64,000 nt of DNA from assembly GCA_002189035.1 (NCBI GenBank), contig CM007990.1, positions 4,092,001 through 4,156,000 on the forward strand, in the 5' to 3' direction. A program made the translations under genes and the position numbers. Source of the DNA: Utricularia gibba (taxonomy: Eukaryota > Streptophyta > Magnoliopsida > Lamiales > Lentibulariaceae). Positions 37,901-48,043 of the stretch are shown here, in pieces. The notes beneath the pieces are model-generated. The model saw only the letters and a program-made list of their open reading frames with translations. It made no database searches and was not told the origin of the DNA. The stretch's first letter is position 1, and each line of letters opens with the position of its first letter.

Positions 37901-38398
37901 GAAGCAGAAACAGTGTTTTCAGGCAGGCGTTCCTTGTCTGAGATGCCTCAGGAAAAGTAGAACAAGAACAACTACAAAACTCCAAGCTTTTAGAAAAAAA
38001 AGGCAGATAAAATTTTGAAATGAAAACAAGTATTGTGCGAAAAAAAACATGAATTGGTCAAACACATTTCCAAAGGTGAAAAAAAATGGTTCAACCAAAA
38101 GTGACTGAGAAAGCTACAGAAAACGTTAAGCAAAGACATTTCTTTGACAGAAACCCAGAAATCAAAACAGTAAAAGCACGTTGAAATGTCATGAAACTGG
38201 GGAGCCAGTACCCACACTCCACAGACGCGTATTTTCCTACTTTTCACACAATGCTGTTTCACATTTCCACTAACTAAAATCAAGGAGCTTTTTGACTACT
38301 CACTTGGGTTGTTTGCATCCAATCCTCCAGAAAACAGCGTAAGTCCACTGATTGACTCCACAAAGAGTCTTCAAAGCCTCTTTCAACAAAAACCGCAT
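34964..38398 (-). CDS. LONESOME HIGHWAY-like atypical bHLH transcription factor, with a one-base frameshift
   Basis: Ten exons: 38398-38304, 37789-37589, 37381-37300, 37097-37056, 36993-36934, 36841-35687, 35614-35513, 35442-35335, 35257-35130, 35059-34964. The N-terminus (FLLKEALKTLCGVNQW, AVFW, VWEEHHY) and VAVVPVLPHGVVQFGS match the LHW/EMB1444 N-terminal regulatory domain. The bHLH spans about residues 520-579 (PRPRDRQMIQDRVKEL, then CSIDSLLERTIKHMLFLQ). LHW proteins pair with TMO5-type bHLHs in vascular precursor divisions; that role is inferred. All exons keep phase except 35257-35130, which is 128 nt where 129 is needed: CAGGGTC should have one more G for IRGLGLTILRG to continue. As written, translation stops shortly after DTIRVSG. 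With the base restored the length is 689 residues. Confidence 0.88.
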
Positions 38399-39762
38399 CA
38401 CACAAGTTCTCTGAAAATGAGGATAGATATTCTTCTTCAGGTTTTGTGTGAAACACAACACTGTTTCTACATGGGGTAAGCAGTTAACATTTCCTCCAGT
38501 TCACCGTCGAAAGTGGGGTTTTAACTCTTTAGAGAACAGCTACGGTATCCTAGAGGGCAAGAGCTCACAGCTGACAAAGAACCCACTTCTCCCCCATTGG
38601 CGTACATGAAAGCACAAACAGAAACCCCTTCAAGTGTAGCAGTTGAAGTGAAGGATGCAGGTCAGAACAGAAGAAGAAACAACTTTGCTGTTCTTTAATA
38701 AAAGGGAGGGAATGGGAGGAAAAAAAACTAGTGGAAACTAGTAATAAATAAATGCCGAAAAGTTTGTTTTCGTTTTCTCGAGGCAAGATGCGCTTGTGAG
38801 AATGATGATGATGATGATGGTACTGGGGTCTGGTCCAACTTTCCCTTTTGTCCACTACTCCCCACTCCCAACTCCACTGTCCACCCCGTTCTGTAGTAGT
38901 AGCCAGTCGAACAGAAACTGGACTCGCTAAAATGCGCCATGATGATTCATGAATGAGACAGGAGCTTTCCCGGAATTGTCCTTTGTTGGCTTGGGAACTG
39001 ACTCTTGTGTTCATTGCCAGTTTTCTGGAATTCATGGACAAAAAAATTGTTCGTATGACAATGTTGGAACTTGGTTTCCACATGATTCTCCTTTTTCCAT
39101 CCATGGAAATATGGATGAATCTCGCACTACACCGTGGGAAACCATACTGCACACAGTGAGAATGGTAATCCACAGATTACCAGGTTATGTTTTTTTTTCT
39201 AAAGAAATGTTATAAATGATTCAGAACAAAAACCATCCACTCCAATTCAGACCAAACCATCTGTTTTTTAAACAATGGATAATGAAACTTTTAGATATGA
39301 AGATGGAAAAATAACAGCAAATGAGAATGGATCTTGTTGATCCAAACCACGTTTCACTTGTTCTATACTCACTTCACAGATGACCAAATTCCTTATGTTG
39401 ACACAGTTCAAATCCACTTGGGTAGTCTTGGCAAAATGCCTTGTTCAACTTGTCCTTTTTCTTTCTGGTAATCATTCTCAGCTCACCAAACAAGCAACGA
39501 TTGCACGACTTCTTTCAAAGATAATTAAGAAAAATAAATAGGCAGGAGCTGAAGAAATAACTACTTCCGAAATAGCTAAACAAATATGTAATGTGCAAAT
39601 TGCAGGTATTAAGTAGCAAGGTATCAGGGACCGATACTGAATCATAGATGCAAATAGTCTCAAAAATACAATGGCCATACCATCTTTTAATCGTCTAAGG
39701 TCTCTCAAATAATAACATAGTAAGCATTTCTGTCAACATCTGCTAGAAGCACACTTGCCTGA
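38399..39762. other. bHLH 5' leader and promoter, and DnaJ 3' region
   Basis: About 38399-38940 is probably the leader and promoter of the bHLH gene. It contains small upstream reading frames and a GAT repeat. The rest has no recognisable gene. Confidence 0.4.
38802..38820. repeat. (GAT)n trinucleotide microsatellite
   Basis: About six GAT/ATG units, in the likely bHLH upstream region. Confidence 0.85.
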
Positions 39763-41908
39763 TCACTGCTGAGCGCATTGTACCCTCTGAGCACCACCAT
39801 GAGCATCCTCGTCTTCGTCATAAGCTTCCTGACGTTGTGCTTGCTTTCTTCTCATCTCCTCCTCTATGTTGACATCGTGCAGGGTAGTCTCCTCGCAGTT
39901 GTCTAGCTCCATATCTGTCAGTTCCAGGTGTGGTTTTGGAGGGAGTACTTTTAAGAGGGAATCAACTTGTTCGGGAATAAAGGAATCTGGGAATTCCACA
40001 GTGAAATGGATGTAAAGATTGCCCTTCATGAACGGCCTCTGGTACATAGGCATCCCTTCATCATTTATTGCCTTGAAAGAATCTGGCAACCACTAACGTT
40101 AGTAAACTTGTTTTGCGAAATGTATAATGGCATTCATGATCTAGGAATACTTACCAGGCTTTACAACTTCTCCGGGCTGTGACTTTACGAGGAGATTCCT
40201 TCCATCTAGGTGCACAAGAATAAACTGGAAGCCACATAGAGCTTCAGTGAGTAATAGAGTGTGCTCATAGAAGAGATCGTCACCCTTTCTCTTGAATTTT
40301 CCATGGTCCTTCTGTTGGAGAACAAACACTATATCTCCAGTGACTGTATCCGGCTGCAACAGGACAAAACAAAGTAGCGGTGATGAATATGAGCCCGAAG
40401 CACATTTTTTATACTGCATTCAACTGTGGTTTAAGAAAAATCCATGCACACCGCTTCGTCAGCTTCACCAGGGAATGTAATTCTCTGCCCGTTCTGCATT
40501 CCTTTCTCAACATGGACTTCCAGGACTTTTTTCTCCTGAACAACCTTCTCCCCCTTGCATTGAGGACAACGATCCCTGTCATTTATTGTTTCTCCAGTTC
40601 CTTTGCAATCATTACAGTGATGCTGCATTTGCTGAATCATTCCAGGGCCGAGCTGCCGAATAGTGACCTTCATACCAGATCCTTGACACCCTGAGCACTT
40701 TATTGATGCACCAGATTTTGAACCTTTACTGTAAAAAATAATTTCAGATGAAGACTTGTGTGATTCAAATCAGTATTTTAATCAAAGTTACTTAAAGACA
40801 CTCACCCGTCGCACTTTGAACAGATCACATTGCGAGAAAGAGACAACTTTTTGGATGTTCCAAGATATAAATCCTCAAGAGACACCTTAAGAGGATGCAC
40901 TACATCCTCTCCCTTCCTTTGCCTCCGACCCCTGCTACTCCCACCGCCTAGTTGTCACCAGAAAAGACATAAAAGCTGTTGGCTACGTATGAGAAATACA
41001 CCCATGGACATACACATGCAGGAATACCGACAGGAATGTAGCGTCTCTCACCTCCAAACGCTCCACCACCAAAGAAAGATGAGAAGATATCGAAGGGATC
41101 ATGCATGCCTGCACCGCCGCTGCCCATTCCCTCCTTGAGAGCATCCTCTCCATATTGATCGTATATTTCACGTTTCTCAGGGTCACTCAGAACCTCATAA
41201 GCATGTGCAAGCTCTTTGAACTGCACCAAGAGATTTTACTTTTCTAAGAAATGCAAAACAAAAGAAATGATAAAGCAGCAAGCATAATAGGAAAGATCCC
41301 ACTAAATAATAAAAACATAAACTTCATGATGGCAGTAACAGCAAAAGTTACTACTTTTCTCGCATGCACGCAACCGATTCAATGTCCCGGTTCGGTTCTC
41401 TTGAACCGCGATGAAAAGTCACCAGAACACGTTATCCCTCATACGCACGGATCAAACTTTCACAAAACAGACGAAACTAAGAAAATAGCTTAGCCAGCGG
41501 CGTATAATAAATGTCAATGAACAGCACGCAGAATACCGCCCACAGTTCCAAGAATACCTCGTCAAAAAAGGACATCTAATTACGCGAAAATCATTGAAAC
41601 TTCAACGCATCCAGATTTCCACTCAACGATCATACATCACATAAATACCGTAAATGCTCGCGAAATAAACCCCAGCATAGGCATCAATCATTCAACAATC
41701 AAAGTCCAGACGTAATAAAAAATGCAAAAAGATGTAAAAATAACTTGAATACCTTCTCTGGATCGCCACCCTTGTCAGGATGATTCTTGATAGCAGCTTT
41801 CTTGTACGCCTTCTTCAAGTCGTCGGGGGACGCCGTCTTAGGCACTCCAAGGACATCATAGTATCTAGTGTTATCGCTCTCGCTTTTCTTGGGCCTCCTC
41901 CCAAACAT
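39763..41908 (-). CDS. Type I DnaJ (Hsp40) co-chaperone, ATJ2/ATJ3-like, farnesylated
   Basis: Six exons: 41908-41753, 41220-41052, 40947-40806, 40728-40452, 40353-40155, 40082-39763; 420 residues, the same as Arabidopsis J3 as I recall. The J domain has HPD at 43-45. A Gly/Phe-rich segment ([16 protein letters not shown]) follows, then four CxxCxGx zinc-binding repeats ([32 protein letters not shown]), the C-terminal substrate-binding domains and a final CAQQ box, the known farnesylation signal of these proteins. It stimulates Hsp70 ATPase activity and helps protein folding in cytosol and at membranes; homologues affect flowering and salt responses. An in-frame ATG six codons upstream (41926) is less likely because the family starts MFGR. 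Three TGGGCC motifs lie 230-270 bp upstream. Confidence 0.96.
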
Positions 41909-43259
41909 GTTGTGGATCTCCTTCAAATGCAGTCGGATCTCGAAGATCCCAGATGCTTGTAAGAGGAGAAGAAGCGAGGCGCTCCCTCAGCGTCAGGAGA
42001 AAGGGCTTTTTCACATATAAAGCATTTGGACGGTGATGATCGGCCTTGGATTCTATGTCAGCCGTTGGATCTCCATTTCGTCTAAACCCTCCGTCCATTA
42101 ATCAACGCTTCTAGATGGTTCCACCGTAGTTGGAATGGGCCCAGTGCTCACATGGGCCTCAGGATCTGTTACTTGGGCCGCAGCGGGCTTCTTCGACCGC
42201 GGAGCTTTTTTCTATTGTAAAATTTTCCCCAAAAATAAGAGTATTTTTTTAATCATATTTGGAAATAAGATCATCTCTGTAGACTAGTCAGCGTTGACTA
42301 ATCTCCTCCCCCAAAAAATAAACACGCATGTGACGTAGCAAGCAAGAGTTTGACTTTATTTTGTATTTTAAAAAATACCTTATATTTTTTAAAAACATTT
42401 TCATAATAGCTTAGTTTTTAAATTTATTATTATTTAACCTGATTTTTTAAATATAATTGATAATATATATTATCTTTTATAATTGTTTTTATATTACCTC
42501 AATTAAAAGATTAAATGAGTAAATACTTCAATTTTTTTTCATTTACTTTTTTTATTTATATTAACTTTATAATATTAATAAAAATAGAAATATTTTTTTT
42601 CATTTTATCTTATTTTATGATTTTTTTTATATATTTTAGTTTTAATAAATTTATTAGATGCATTTTTTGATACATTAATATTATTAAAATATACTTTATT
42701 TTCACAATTGAAGGTTTAAATTCAATATTTATATTTTAGGAATATTACAATATTAGGTTTTCGAAATTCGTGATTAGATTTTATAATTGAATGATTTATG
42801 GTTTAGAATTTAATTTTTGGGGTTTAGTTTCTAGGATTCAAATTTAATTTTTGGATTTATACTTTAGAGTTTCGTATTTAAAAATTATGATTTAAGTTAT
42901 TTAAATTTAGAATTTAGAATTTAATTTTGTGATTGAAAAATTAGAAATTAAAATAAAGATAAATTTCTAATATAAATGAATACTAAAGATGAATTATCAA
43001 TAAAAATGTAAACAAAATTAAAATACAAAAAAGAAATAACTAAGTTAAATTACTAATAAAAATATTAAAAATAGGTAAATAACAAAGAAATATAAGAGTG
43101 ATGTAAGCAATCATAAATATATTTTGACAATGGTATTTTAAGAATAACCGAATCTATCCGTCGGTAGATTTCGTTGACCTGAGCTCTAACACGCTTTCAA
43201 GCTTCATCCGTATAAGCATCCACTGCTGCCGCTGAACTTCACATTTTGAATCAAAGAAG
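41909..43259. other. DnaJ promoter side and AT-rich intergenic DNA
   Basis: About 41909-42200 is the GC-richer DnaJ promoter. About 42360-43130 is AT-rich; 42740-42910 is a degenerate run of GGTTTAG-like and 'TTTAGAATTTAA' words that looks like an old, decayed simple repeat. No gene is supported. Confidence 0.45.
42136..42179. promoter_or_regulatory. Three TGGGCC (site II) motifs upstream of the DnaJ gene
   Basis: TGGGCC at 42136, 42153 and 42174, all on the plus strand, 228-271 bp upstream of the DnaJ start at 41908. Such clusters are bound by TCP factors and are common in housekeeping promoters, which suits a general chaperone. Confidence 0.5.
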
Positions 43260-43790
43260 ATGGAGTCCGGGGGAGTTGACGGCGGTGGCGACAAACTCCG
43301 GCGCAAGAAGTGGGTTATATACATCGGAGTCGGGCTCGTTGTCGGAGTCCTCGCGATCATGGGCCTGGTGCTCATCATCCTATTCTTCACCATATTCAGG
43401 CCAACCATCACCGTCGACCAGTACTTTACTTTCGGCCCTACGTTCTTAAACGGATCCACCATGCCGATGTCTTTCGCAGCTGATTTTACGGTGAAGAACC
43501 CCAATGCCGGCGCCTTCAGGTTTCCCGACACGCATACCATCGTCCTCTACAACGACCAAGTGATCGGAGAATCGTACGGCCCCCCGGGGAGCGTGGGGCG
43601 GCACCAAACCAAGAGTATGAACATGAGGGTGGAGGTGCCGGCGGATCAGCTGCGCCGGGTATATTCCCAGGCGGGTACGAGTTCCGTCACTTTTCAGGTA
43701 TTGATGGAGATGAAGGGGAGAGTGCAAGTCATCGTGAGCAGGCGCGTGACAGCCACGATGAACTACCCAGTTACTTGGTTAGGGATGTAA
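43260..43790 (+). CDS. LEA_2 / NDR1-HIN1-like (NHL) membrane protein
   Basis: A single-exon gene of 176 residues. A short basic N-terminus (KLRRKKW) precedes one strong membrane segment (about residues 20-45, VIYIGVGLVVGVLAIMGLVL). The outside part is a LEA_2/WHy-type beta sandwich: VDQYFTFGP, FTVKNPNAGAFRF, VLYNDQVIGE, and a TFQVLMEMKGRVQV strand near the end. NHL proteins are plasma-membrane or ER-linked and are tied to pathogen and water-stress responses; the precise role of this one is unknown. There is no GPI signal. GC-rich compared with the flanks. Start chosen because it gives the usual short cytosolic tail. Confidence 0.85.
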   Translation: MESGGVDGGGDKLRRKKWVIYIGVGLVVGVLAIMGLVLIILFFTIFRPTITVDQYFTFGPTFLNGSTMPMSFAADFTVKNPNAGAFRFPDTHTIVLYNDQVIGESYGPPGSVGRHQTKSMNMRVEVPADQLRRVYSQAGTSSVTFQVLMEMKGRVQVIVSRRVTATMNYPVTWLGM

Positions 43791-44065
43791 CATCCATAGC
43801 TTTGGTGAAGGGATATGCTGCCGTCTTCCCGGTTTAGGTGAAAATATGCTAATTACAGGGTGTAATTACTATAGAAAAACAATTCAAATTCAATTCCCAC
43901 CAAATAAATAATAAATAATATTATTAATCTTGTTTATTTGTAATTAATAAATATTTTATTAATCAAAATATCTAAAAAAAACTTTTTCATCAGTTCACTT
44001 TAAATTCACGTACTAAATAAAATAATATTAAAAGTTCAACAAAACGCCGGGTTAACGAACGAATT

Positions 44066-44139
44066 TGGGCCTTGCAACGAAGCCCAAATAATGAAAGCTC
44101 TCTTGAAATTGGGCCATCGATAGCCCAGACCAAAACCCT
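44066..44139. promoter_or_regulatory. Site II plus telo-box cluster
   Basis: TGGGCC at 44066 and 44110, GCCCA at 44082 and 44122, and AAACCCT (telo-box) at 44133, within 74 bp. This combination is typical of promoters of ribosomal and translation genes, yet no such gene lies beside it; the nearest downstream start is 1.5 kb away. Confidence 0.4.
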
Positions 44140-44720
44140 GCCGAGCGTTTTTGGGGAGCATCCGCAGACGCGGACACGGGAAGCCGCCAAATTGTGTGGG
44201 GACACGCGGGGAGCGTCCATCGATTTCTCAAGTGTCAAGACTACAGTGGTCTTTTGGTAAAGCGCATAATAATAGATTCTTTAATATAATAAATAACATG
44301 CGCCAAGAAACAATTTTGTTTATTTTTTTAAAATTATTTAAATGCGTAAAATCAGCAGATGGCGGAGGGTAAGGTTCACTAGAGCCGTAGTCGTACCATA
44401 AAGTTTTTGACTCTCACTATTTTATATATGGACATTAGTGTCCCTCATAATTGAATTTCGAAAAAAAATGGAATTTCAGATTTAATCCGAAAATTGAAAT
44501 TTTGGGAATATTTTGTGAGATTATTGTGTTTTTTAAAAATTATTCATCATATTAATAGCTTATAGAAAAGTCATAAATGAGACAAATAAATTGATAAATC
44601 GAAAAAAAGAAGAAAAAATTAAGAAAACTGCCTCAGAATAAAGTTTTCATTATCAATTATTATATTTTTAAATTCCTAAGTGGACATTAATTGGGAATCC
44701 TAGTCGGCAAAATCATTTGG

Positions 44721-44740
44721 TTATTATTATTATTATTATT
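44721..44740. repeat. (ATT)n microsatellite
   Basis: About seven ATT units. Confidence 0.85.
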
Positions 44741-45644
44741 AAAAATTATTTTGTTTTTTCTTCCTCGGTCTTGAATTGATTTTTAGCTCGAAAACAAATC
44801 AATCCATAATATCTCTCATATTATTCAAAAATAGATATTTTGGGAAGCATTTCCAAGTAGAATAATTTAATTAATAATACATTTAAATTGTTTGTATTAG
44901 ATTAAAAATACGTTTAATATATAAATTTTTACAAATATGTTTATAATAATTAAAAATAAATTAAAACTCACATAGTATACATATTTTAAAAACTATAGTA
45001 AAATGTTTTACTCAACTGCCTTTAAATAAATTCATTCCACCTATTGAACAGAGGTATGGGCATGGGTGATTATTAGAAATGTTTTATTCTTTCTAATATA
45101 ATCATTAATTTTTTTTTAATTGAAGGTGATTATTTTTCTCATATAGTTAAAGAAGGATGGGCATATTTTTAATAGACTCATGAGGGGTTTGGAATGGATC
45201 TATTAGAAATGTGGCCACTTCCCCTTCACTATGTGAGAAAAGTATCCATTTCAGTAAAAAATTTTAATTGAGTGTGTGAGAGAGAATGAAGGGGTAATCA
45301 TATTTTGTAAATGTGTTAATTAATATTTTGAATTAAAAAAAAAGAAACCCAAAATTGTCATTATACATGGAATGGAAAACGTAGGAAATAATAAAGGCCG
45401 TCAGTGGGAAATGCATCAAGATTCAAGACCTGTGTTTCTCTGCTCTCGTGTGGTTTGGTTCCCCGTCTCCATCTTCGTTTCCGGAGTCTGCGTCACTTCT
45501 TCTTCCACTGTTTTTTTTTTTTTTTGCTGTAAATCTAGCGATTTTTCTCCGCCCACTGGGGGGTATTTCCGGCGCTGGTATGAGATCCCATTTTCCCTTT
45601 ATGTGTCACTCTTGGCTGTCAACCTGAGGAAATCGGATTCATCA

Positions 45645-46730
45645 ATGGGGATCTTTTCCTCCTCCCCGTCGGCCATTGTTCCAGCTCTGGCACTTGTTCT
45701 GTCTCTGCCGCTTTTTTATTTCTTTTTCGGTTCCCACTTTCTCCCGCAGCGGCAAATCTCCATTTCGGATCCAGATGAGCTCGACGATCTATCGCTTTTC
45801 CACAAGGCTATCGCAATGGACGCTACTAATTTCTCGCGCCACTCCATTCGGCATCCGTCGACCAGGTCTCATCTTTCTGCGGATGTGCGCAGGCCCAAAA
45901 TCGCTTTTCTGTTTCTCACCAACTCGGAACTGTATTTTGCCCCCTTGTGGGAGCTCTTCTTTGCGAATGTAACCCTCAAGCAGTATAATATCTATGTCCA
46001 TGCCGATCCTTTTGTTAAAATCCCTCCTTTTGAAGGTGTTTTTAAGGGTAAGCTTATCCCCTCCAAGAGAACCCAGAGATCTTCGCCCACACTCATTTCT
46101 GCCGCCCGACGCCTCCTCGCGACGGCGATGCTTGATGACCCGGCTAACACTTACTTCGCCCTTATCTCCCAGCACTGCATCCCGATTCACTCCTTTAATT
46201 ACTTGTACAATTTTCTTTTTGACATGAGGAAACTGTACACGGATATGGAGTTCCGTAGCTACATTGAGATTCTCGACGATGAGCCCATTTTATGGGATCG
46301 ATATAATGCCAGGGGGAGTGGTGTGATGATCCCCGAAGTACATTTCGATGAATTTCGTGTGGGTTCTCAGTTTTTTGTGCTTTCTCGCAAGCATGCTTTG
46401 ATGGTGATCAAGGATAGGAAGCTATGGAGGAAATTTAAGCTACCATGTTTGAATCTGCATTCTTGCTATCCCGAGGAACATTATTTCCCCACAATGCTAT
46501 CGATGCAGGATCCAAAAGGCTGTACTCGTTTTACCTTGACAAGAGTTAATTGGACAGATAGCGTTGATGGACACCCACACACTTACCATCCTCCAGAAAT
46601 CTCTCCTCAGCTGGTTCACAATCTAAGGAAGTCGAATTCTACCTACTCTTTCATGTTTGCAAGAAAATTCTCCCCTGATTGCTTGAGCCCTTTATTGGAA
46701 ATGGCGCATTCGGTTCTCTTTAAGGACTAA
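45645..46730 (+). CDS. GT14 (core-2/I-branching, DUF266) glycosyltransferase, BC10-like
   Basis: 361 residues in one exon, a type II membrane protein. A short N-terminus and one membrane segment (about residues 10-30, IVPALALVLSLPLFYFFFG) are followed by the lumenal catalytic domain: KIAFLFLTNSELYFAPLWE, NIYVHADPF, LISQHCIPIHSF, GSQFFVLSRKHA, CYPEEHYFPTML and TLTRVNWTD, all characteristic of the plant DUF266 branch of GT14. Rice BC10, a relative, affects wall cellulose and arabinogalactan proteins from the Golgi; donor and acceptor are unknown here. The start at 45645 (MGIFSSSPS) gives the normal topology. The frame is open upstream to 45372, but that extension has no family similarity. Confidence 0.9.
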   Translation: MGIFSSSPSAIVPALALVLSLPLFYFFFGSHFLPQRQISISDPDELDDLSLFHKAIAMDATNFSRHSIRHPSTRSHLSADVRRPKIAFLFLTNSELYFAPLWELFFANVTLKQYNIYVHADPFVKIPPFEGVFKGKLIPSKRTQRSSPTLISAARRLLATAMLDDPANTYFALISQHCIPIHSFNYLYNFLFDMRKLYTDMEFRSYIEILDDEPILWDRYNARGSGVMIPEVHFDEFRVGSQFFVLSRKHALMVIKDRKLWRKFKLPCLNLHSCYPEEHYFPTMLSMQDPKGCTRFTLTRVNWTDSVDGHPHTYHPPEISPQLVHNLRKSNSTYSFMFARKFSPDCLSPLLEMAHSVLFKD

Positions 46731-47302
46731 TGTCTAACCATGGTATGTGTAGATTGCGTCTTTCTGTTCTCTCATGTTTAGCTTGTTTTTATGTGCCTCC
46801 CTTATTTTTACATTCCTTTGTGAAGTAGAAACAATTCTGTCATAGAACATGCTAGCAAAGTTCTGTCTGTTGCTTTTGGTCCCCGCGTCTGTAGGCTTGA
46901 AACCTCGAATCCTTAAGGCCGGGGACACTTTGTTTCAGAGTCCAATTTTAGGCATACGAATCCGAAATGTTTTTCATATGCCTTATTGCATGTACAATTA
47001 TCAGTTTGGTTGCACTCTGCTTTGTTAAAGAAATCACTTTTTGGCCGCAAATGATGCACTTTCTTTTGTGGAATGGTCAATTTTCACACCATCTTAGCGT
47101 GGTTGGTCTGCTTCTGGCACAGAAAATGTCTCTGCAATTTTTAACACATTCTAACTTGGGTTGTGCCAGAATCAGATACAATCACACCGTTCCCTGGCCT
47201 GAAACTTGTAGAACTTGATATCTTGGATATGCCCTCCATTTCCTTGCATTTGATCACTTGGTAAGTACCACACAAAGCTTCTTGTGTTCTTTGCAGGGGT
47301 GA

Positions 47303-47461
47303 GTCAAGAACAAGGGCAGTAGACTATTGCTTACGAAGGAGAATGTTGGAGACCCGTTGTGGGATTTGGCTGTTGAGTGGCTGCAAGAACTAAATGCCCC
47401 CAACCCAAGTGACCCAAAGGAGCTCAAGTCAAACCAGTCGAAGAAGAACCTCTTTGAATAA
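47303..47461 (+). other. Exon-like open stretch of 52 codons ending in TAA, unassigned
   Basis: After a pyrimidine-rich acceptor (TTTGCAG, 47290-47296), the frame KNKGSRLLLTKENVGDP, WDLAVEWLQELN, SDPKELKSNQ runs to a stop at 47459. The composition looks like real protein. The frame has a TGA at 47300, so it needs the alternative acceptor AG at 47302-47303 or an upstream exon that I could not find. It may be the last exon of an unrecognised gene, or a remnant. Confidence 0.3.
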
Positions 47462-47931
47462 ACCATTAGCTGTCACGAAACACAAAAAGTAGGTATGTTG
47501 TGATGGAATGGGATATCTCATCCCAAAGCTTAGGTATGTTTGTATGATGAAGAGGAAACCAATCTTCCCTTCTGTGTGGATAAGTGTATCTTGCAACTTG
47601 TGTCTGTGCTTGTTGTGTATCCGAATGAACAGTTTTTCTCTTGGCTGCGCGAAGGAAAAGCAAGCGCGCATCTGCCAATTTGAGTTCAGTGTGTACGTGC
47701 AGAAGTTTCTTCCTCTGCTTTTTGACTTTTGTTGTGATAAGGTTGTGGGAAAATGTAATTAACTCTGAAAGTTAAAGCGCCTCTACATTATTGAAGTGAG
47801 GGCTCTGGATGTTTCACCACCTCTGCAGCACACAGCTTGATGAGTGGGAGAGCTTTTTCCTAAAGACAAAAACCACATTGTCTGTTGTACATATTACAAT
47901 AACAACTGTTTGGATGTCTGAAAAATTAAGT

Positions 47932-47951
47932 AATGATGATGATGATGATGA
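47932..47951. repeat. (GAT)n trinucleotide microsatellite
   Basis: About six GAT units. Confidence 0.85.
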
Positions 47952-48043
47952 TTAATAAACAAAAAAACTTTATCACAGGTTTGAAATTTGGCGCGCGTAA
48001 TGTTCAGTCTTATAAGTTTTTTGCATGTGTCAGCAACAAAGTG

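Larger units (their letters stand above)
43791..45644. other. Intergenic DNA and GT14 leader
   Basis: Mostly AT-rich, with a GC-richer island at about 44040-44260 that carries TGGGCC/GCCCA motifs and a telo-box. The segment 45372-45644 is open in frame with the GT14 protein but contains a T homopolymer and lacks family similarity; it is more likely 5' UTR. Confidence 0.4.
46731..48043. other. GT14 3' region with an orphan coding-like stretch
   Basis: Probably the GT14 3' UTR, possibly with spliced UTR introns, then the convergent 3' end of OEP39. Contains the exon-like open stretch at 47303-47461 and a GAT microsatellite at 47932-47951. Confidence 0.4.

Noticed and set aside
42740-42910. Interstitial telomere repeat
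   Set aside because: Words like GGTTTAG recur, but no two perfect adjacent TTTAGGG units exist. It is only AT-rich low-complexity sequence.
45372-45644. An N-terminal extension of the GT14 protein by 91 residues
   Set aside because: It contains a T homopolymer and no family similarity, and would bury the signal anchor. It reads as 5' UTR that happens to be open.
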